Source: Ilumatobacter sp. (GTDB lineage Bacteria > Actinomycetota > Acidimicrobiia > Acidimicrobiales > Ilumatobacteraceae). Taken from it: DNA of 64,000 bases. The stretch lies in the NCBI RefSeq assembly GCF_030065885.1, contig NZ_JASJCS010000002.1, positions 1 through 64,000 on the forward strand, in the 5' to 3' direction. Shown in pieces: positions 61,259 to 64,000 of the stretch. Within the stretch, counting starts at the first letter, position 1; every line of letters starts with the position of its first letter. The translations under genes and the position numbers were made by a program. A model generated the notes under the pieces. It made no database searches, had not been told where the DNA came from, and worked only from the letters and a program-made list of their open reading frames with translations.

Positions 61259-62206
61259 ATGCCCCGGGCCAGCACCGCCACGACCGCGTGGGTCGCGATC
61301 GATGCGCCGAGGTCGCTGCGCGCGACCCTGAGCATCTACCGCAACGGCTTCGGCGACCCGACCACGCGGCTCGACGGGAACTCCTTCCTCCGGGCGACGC
61401 TGACCCCTGATGGTCCCGGCACGCTGCGCCTGCGCTGGGCCGACGACCCGGCACCGGTCACCGACGCCGGCCTGACGGCCGATGCATGGGGGCCCGGTGG
61501 CGGCTGGCTGCTCGCGTCCGTCGACGCGCTCACCGGCGCCGCCGACGAGGCGATCGCGTTCCCCGACGCGCACCCTGCCGTCGAGCGTGCGCTCCGCGTG
61601 CGGCGGGGGACCCGGATCGGCGCCTCGCACGACCTGTATCACCAGTTGCTACCGACGATCATCGCCCAGCGGATCACGGCCGGTGAGGCGATCCGGCAGT
61701 GGCAGCGGTTGTGCCGCGAGCTCGGCGAACCCGCGCCGGGTCCGAGCGACGTCGTCGGAGACCTGCTGCTCCCCCCGTCTCCGGCGTCGCTGCACCGTCG
61801 CCCGGCGTGGTGGTTCCACCCGCTCGGCATCGAGACGAAGCGTGCACGACCGCTGACCGAGGTCGCTCGCCACGCAGACAAGCTGTGGGAGTGGACCGCC
61901 GCCGGAAGCGAGACGGCGGCCGACAAGCTCGGGCTGCTGCAGGGTGTCGGCGTCTGGACGATCGGATCGGTGCTCGGACCGTGCCTCGGCGACCCGGACG
62001 CCCTCCCGGTGGGCGACTACCACTTCCCGAACACCGTCGCCTGGGCGCTCGCAGGCGAACCGCGCGCCGACGACGACCGCATGCTCGAGCTGCTCGAGCC
62101 GTACCGGGGCCAGCGGGGCCGCGTCCTGTGGGCGCTGATCAGCACGGCCGGCAAGGCGCCGGCATTCGGACCACGCCAGCGGATCCTGCCGATGTCGCGG
62201 TGGTGA
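61259..62206 (+). CDS. DNA-3-methyladenine glycosylase II (AlkA-like), HhH-GPD
   Basis: 315 aa. Helix-hairpin-helix LGLLQGVGVWTIGSVLG followed by LPVGDYHFPNTVAW, where the Asp of GDYH is the catalytic residue. The N-terminal AlkA-type domain is present (YRNGFGDPTTRL). Removes alkylated bases from DNA. Start ATG at 61259 from the leaderless promoter. Confidence 0.9.
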   Translation: MPRASTATTAWVAIDAPRSLRATLSIYRNGFGDPTTRLDGNSFLRATLTPDGPGTLRLRWADDPAPVTDAGLTADAWGPGGGWLLASVDALTGAADEAIAFPDAHPAVERALRVRRGTRIGASHDLYHQLLPTIIAQRITAGEAIRQWQRLCRELGEPAPGPSDVVGDLLLPPSPASLHRRPAWWFHPLGIETKRARPLTEVARHADKLWEWTAAGSETAADKLGLLQGVGVWTIGSVLGPCLGDPDALPVGDYHFPNTVAWALAGEPRADDDRMLELLEPYRGQRGRVLWALISTAGKAPAFGPRQRILPMSRW

Positions 62207-62222
62207 GAGCCAGGAGCCTGCC

Positions 62223-62585
62223 GTGTTCCTCGCCGCGTTGACGCCCGACGGTCCGTTCGGGCGGTTCGCCGATGCACTCCTCCTCGCCGAGCTGCCAGGG
62301 CTCAGCGAGCCCGACCGCGCCCAGACCGTGCAGTTCGTCTCCCACCGAGCGACGCAGCTCCCCTCACCCCTGCGACTCGGCGTGATCGGGCTCTCGATCC
62401 TGCTCGCCTCCCTCCATCGGCTCGTCGACCCGCGCCGGGTCGACGACTTCTTCCGCTCGACCACGCTCCCGCTGATCGGTGAGCTCGCACGGATGGTCCG
62501 CTCGCTCGGGTTCGCGTTCGTGTGGGAGACCTGGCCCGACAGCGACCCGGACGGGCAGCGGTCGACGACCGAGGCGTCGCCGTGA
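62223..62585 (+). CDS. Hypothetical protein coupled to GMC oxidoreductase
   Basis: 120 aa, mostly helical, with a hydrophobic stretch at about residues 51-66 (LRLGVIGLSILLASLH) and no signal peptide. Not recognised. Its TGA overlaps the GTG of the GMC oxidoreductase by 4 nt, so both are made together; it may be a small partner or membrane-anchoring subunit. Confidence 0.7.
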   Translation: MFLAALTPDGPFGRFADALLLAELPGLSEPDRAQTVQFVSHRATQLPSPLRLGVIGLSILLASLHRLVDPRRVDDFFRSTTLPLIGELARMVRSLGFAFVWETWPDSDPDGQRSTTEASP

Positions 62586-64000
62586 CCGGCCTGGTCGATG
62601 CGGCGCCGCACCACGACTGCGAGGTGCTCGTCGTCGGGTCGGGTGCGGGCGGGGCCACGACGGCGGCGTTGCTCGCCGAGGCGGGCATCGACGTGCTCGT
62701 CATCGAGGAAGGCCCCTGGATCGAGCAGGGGTCGGTGGTGCCGTTCTCGCTCGAGCAGATGGACCGCCAGTATCGGTCGGGCGGCCTCACGGTGGCGCTC
62801 GGCCGGCCGTCGATCGCCTACACCGAGGGCCGCTGCGCGGGCGGCGGCACCGAGATCAACAGCGGTTTGTACCGCCGGCCCGTCGAGGCCACCCTCGAAC
62901 GCTGGCGCCGGACGCACGGCGTCGTCGACTTCTCGGACGAGGAGTTCTACGCAGCATGCGACGAGATCGAGGCGGCGCTCTCGGTCGGCCGTGTACCGGG
63001 CCGCCACTCCCCCGCAGGCGACCGGCTCCGTCGCGGTGCGGCGGCACTGGGGTGGCAGCACGAGGAGATCCCCCGATGGATGACGTACCCGACGAGCACC
63101 GACGCCGTCGCCGGACGACGGGAGAGCATGACCCGGACGTTCCTGCCGAGGGCGTTCGCGGCGGGCGCACGGATGTTGTGCGAGCATCGCGTCGACCGGC
63201 TGATCCACGACGGGGACCGTGCGTTCCGGGCCGAGTTGACCCGACCGGACGGCACCCCGGCCACGGTCGACTTCCGCGACGTCATCCTCTGCGCCGGCGC
63301 GATCCAGACGCCGGCGCTGTTGCAGCGCTCCGGCCATCGTGGCCTCGTCGGACGTTCGCTGGCCGTCCACCCGACGGTGAAGCTCGCCGCCCGCTTCGAC
63401 GACGACGTCAACGTGCCCGACCACGTGCCGGTTCACCAGGTCAACGAGTTCGCCCCCGACCTCAGCTTCGGCGGTTCGGCGAGCCACCCCGGGCTCGTGG
63501 CCCTCGCCTTGACCGATCACTGGGACCTCATGCGCGGGGCCGTCACCGACTGGCGCCGGATGGCCGTGTACTACGCCGCGATCACCAGCGAGGGTCGCGG
63601 ACGGGTCACGGCGCTGCCGGGTCTGCGCGACCCGGTAGTCACCTACCGGCTGACCCGCCGCGACCGAGCGCTCCTCGGCAAGGGACTCGCCCGCCTCGCG
63701 CTGGTCATGCTCGAGGCCGGTGCCGAGGCCGTGTTCCCCTCGTTCCGCGGCGCTCCGGTCGTCAGGACCCGCTCGGACCTGGCAGATCTGACCGGGCGCT
63801 TCGCAGCAGGCACCGCCAGCGTCATGACCGTCCACCTCTGCTCGACGGTGCCGATGGGCTCCGACCGATCGAGGGCCGCCGCCGACAGCCACGGCCGGAT
63901 CCACGACACTGCCAACGTCTACGTCAACGACGCGTCTTTGCTCCCCGACGCACCGGGCGTGAACCCCCAGGGCTCGGTGATGGCCGTGGCGATGCGCAAT
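62582..64000 (+). CDS. GMC-family flavoprotein oxidoreductase (3' partial)
   Basis: At least 473 codons, open to the window end. The N-terminal FAD motif VLVVGSGAGGATTAALLAEAG (G19-x-G21-x-x-G24), EGRCAGGGTEINSGLYRR, VILCAGAIQTPALLQRSG and the C-terminal HLCSTVPMG and NVYVNDASLLPDAPGVNPQGSVMA are typical of glucose-methanol-choline oxidoreductases, close to the cholesterol-oxidase-like/long-chain alcohol oxidase branch. Probably lacks only the last 20-40 residues. Oxidises an alcohol; acceptor unknown. Confidence 0.92.
   Translation, partial: MTGLVDAAPHHDCEVLVVGSGAGGATTAALLAEAGIDVLVIEEGPWIEQGSVVPFSLEQMDRQYRSGGLTVALGRPSIAYTEGRCAGGGTEINSGLYRRPVEATLERWRRTHGVVDFSDEEFYAACDEIEAALSVGRVPGRHSPAGDRLRRGAAALGWQHEEIPRWMTYPTSTDAVAGRRESMTRTFLPRAFAAGARMLCEHRVDRLIHDGDRAFRAELTRPDGTPATVDFRDVILCAGAIQTPALLQRSGHRGLVGRSLAVHPTVKLAARFDDDVNVPDHVPVHQVNEFAPDLSFGGSASHPGLVALALTDHWDLMRGAVTDWRRMAVYYAAITSEGRGRVTALPGLRDPVVTYRLTRRDRALLGKGLARLALVMLEAGAEAVFPSFRGAPVVRTRSDLADLTGRFAAGTASVMTVHLCSTVPMGSDRSRAAADSHGRIHDTANVYVNDASLLPDAPGVNPQGSVMAVAMRN

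Overview
The window is a gene-dense, very GC-rich actinobacterial chromosome segment. It has three LLM-class flavin/F420-type oxidoreductases, lipoproteins with acidic linkers, frequent GTG starts, 4-nt gene overlaps and many start codons preceded by a TANNNT box at only 6-9 nt (leaderless transcripts). This fits the class Acidimicrobiia (Ilumatobacter-like); the assignment rests on style and gene content, not on a marker-gene comparison. No phage, insertion sequence, CRISPR array or rRNA was seen. One tRNA (Pro, GGG) is present. No stretch longer than about 250 bases lacks a gene.

Layout. 1-7.6 kb: the end of a sortase-type surface protein built of DUF11 repeats, a serine hydrolase, a NarL-type two-component system and a secreted RTX-like calcium-binding repeat protein that diverges from it. 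7.7-13.5 kb: housekeeping (SRAP protease, YegP-like protein, tRNA-Pro, zinc-ribbon protein, Der GTPase, DUF512 protein, IspH, small membrane protein). 13.5-23 kb: acyl-CoA dehydrogenase, lipoprotein, MtnA plus class II aldolase, flavin reductase, SirB1-like protein, acyl-CoA synthetase, GDPD, gamma-glutamyltransferase. 22.9-31.1 kb: a seven-gene, fully overlapping minus-strand operon for an XdhD-type molybdenum hydroxylase with the selenium-associated accessory proteins YqeB and YqeC, an XdhC/CoxI protein, an amidohydrolase and an LLM oxidoreductase. 31.3-44.6 kb: orphan MalK-like ATPase, further amidohydrolases, LLM oxidoreductases, a class V aminotransferase, creatininase-family protein, kinase-like phosphotransferase, secreted phytase-like esterase and a metallophosphoesterase. 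44.6-52.4 kb: an SsuABC/NMT1-type transporter, a Rieske oxygenase, a pterin-synthase-like protein coupled to an FAD oxidoreductase, and an M20 carbamoyl-amidohydrolase. 52.5-64 kb: M50 protease, phosphoribosyltransferase, PPK2, a complete five-gene peptide/nickel-type ABC transporter, an AlkA-like glycosylase and a GMC oxidoreductase that runs off the window.

How it fits together. The block from 22.9 to 52.4 kb is rich in enzymes that oxidise, deaminate or open N-heterocycles and cyclic amides: a Mo hydroxylase, three amidohydrolases, creatininase, M20 amidohydrolase, Rieske oxygenase, LLM enzymes and an uptake system. I infer a purine/creatinine/hydantoin-like nitrogen scavenging region. The most notable points are that the Mo-hydroxylase large subunit carries a fused ferredoxin-like domain lacking all eight Fe-S cysteines; that ispH and the NMT1-type transporter each appear to be preceded by a tiny leaderless ORF whose stop overlaps the gene start; and that the transporter's substrate-binding gene has a mosaic codon pattern.
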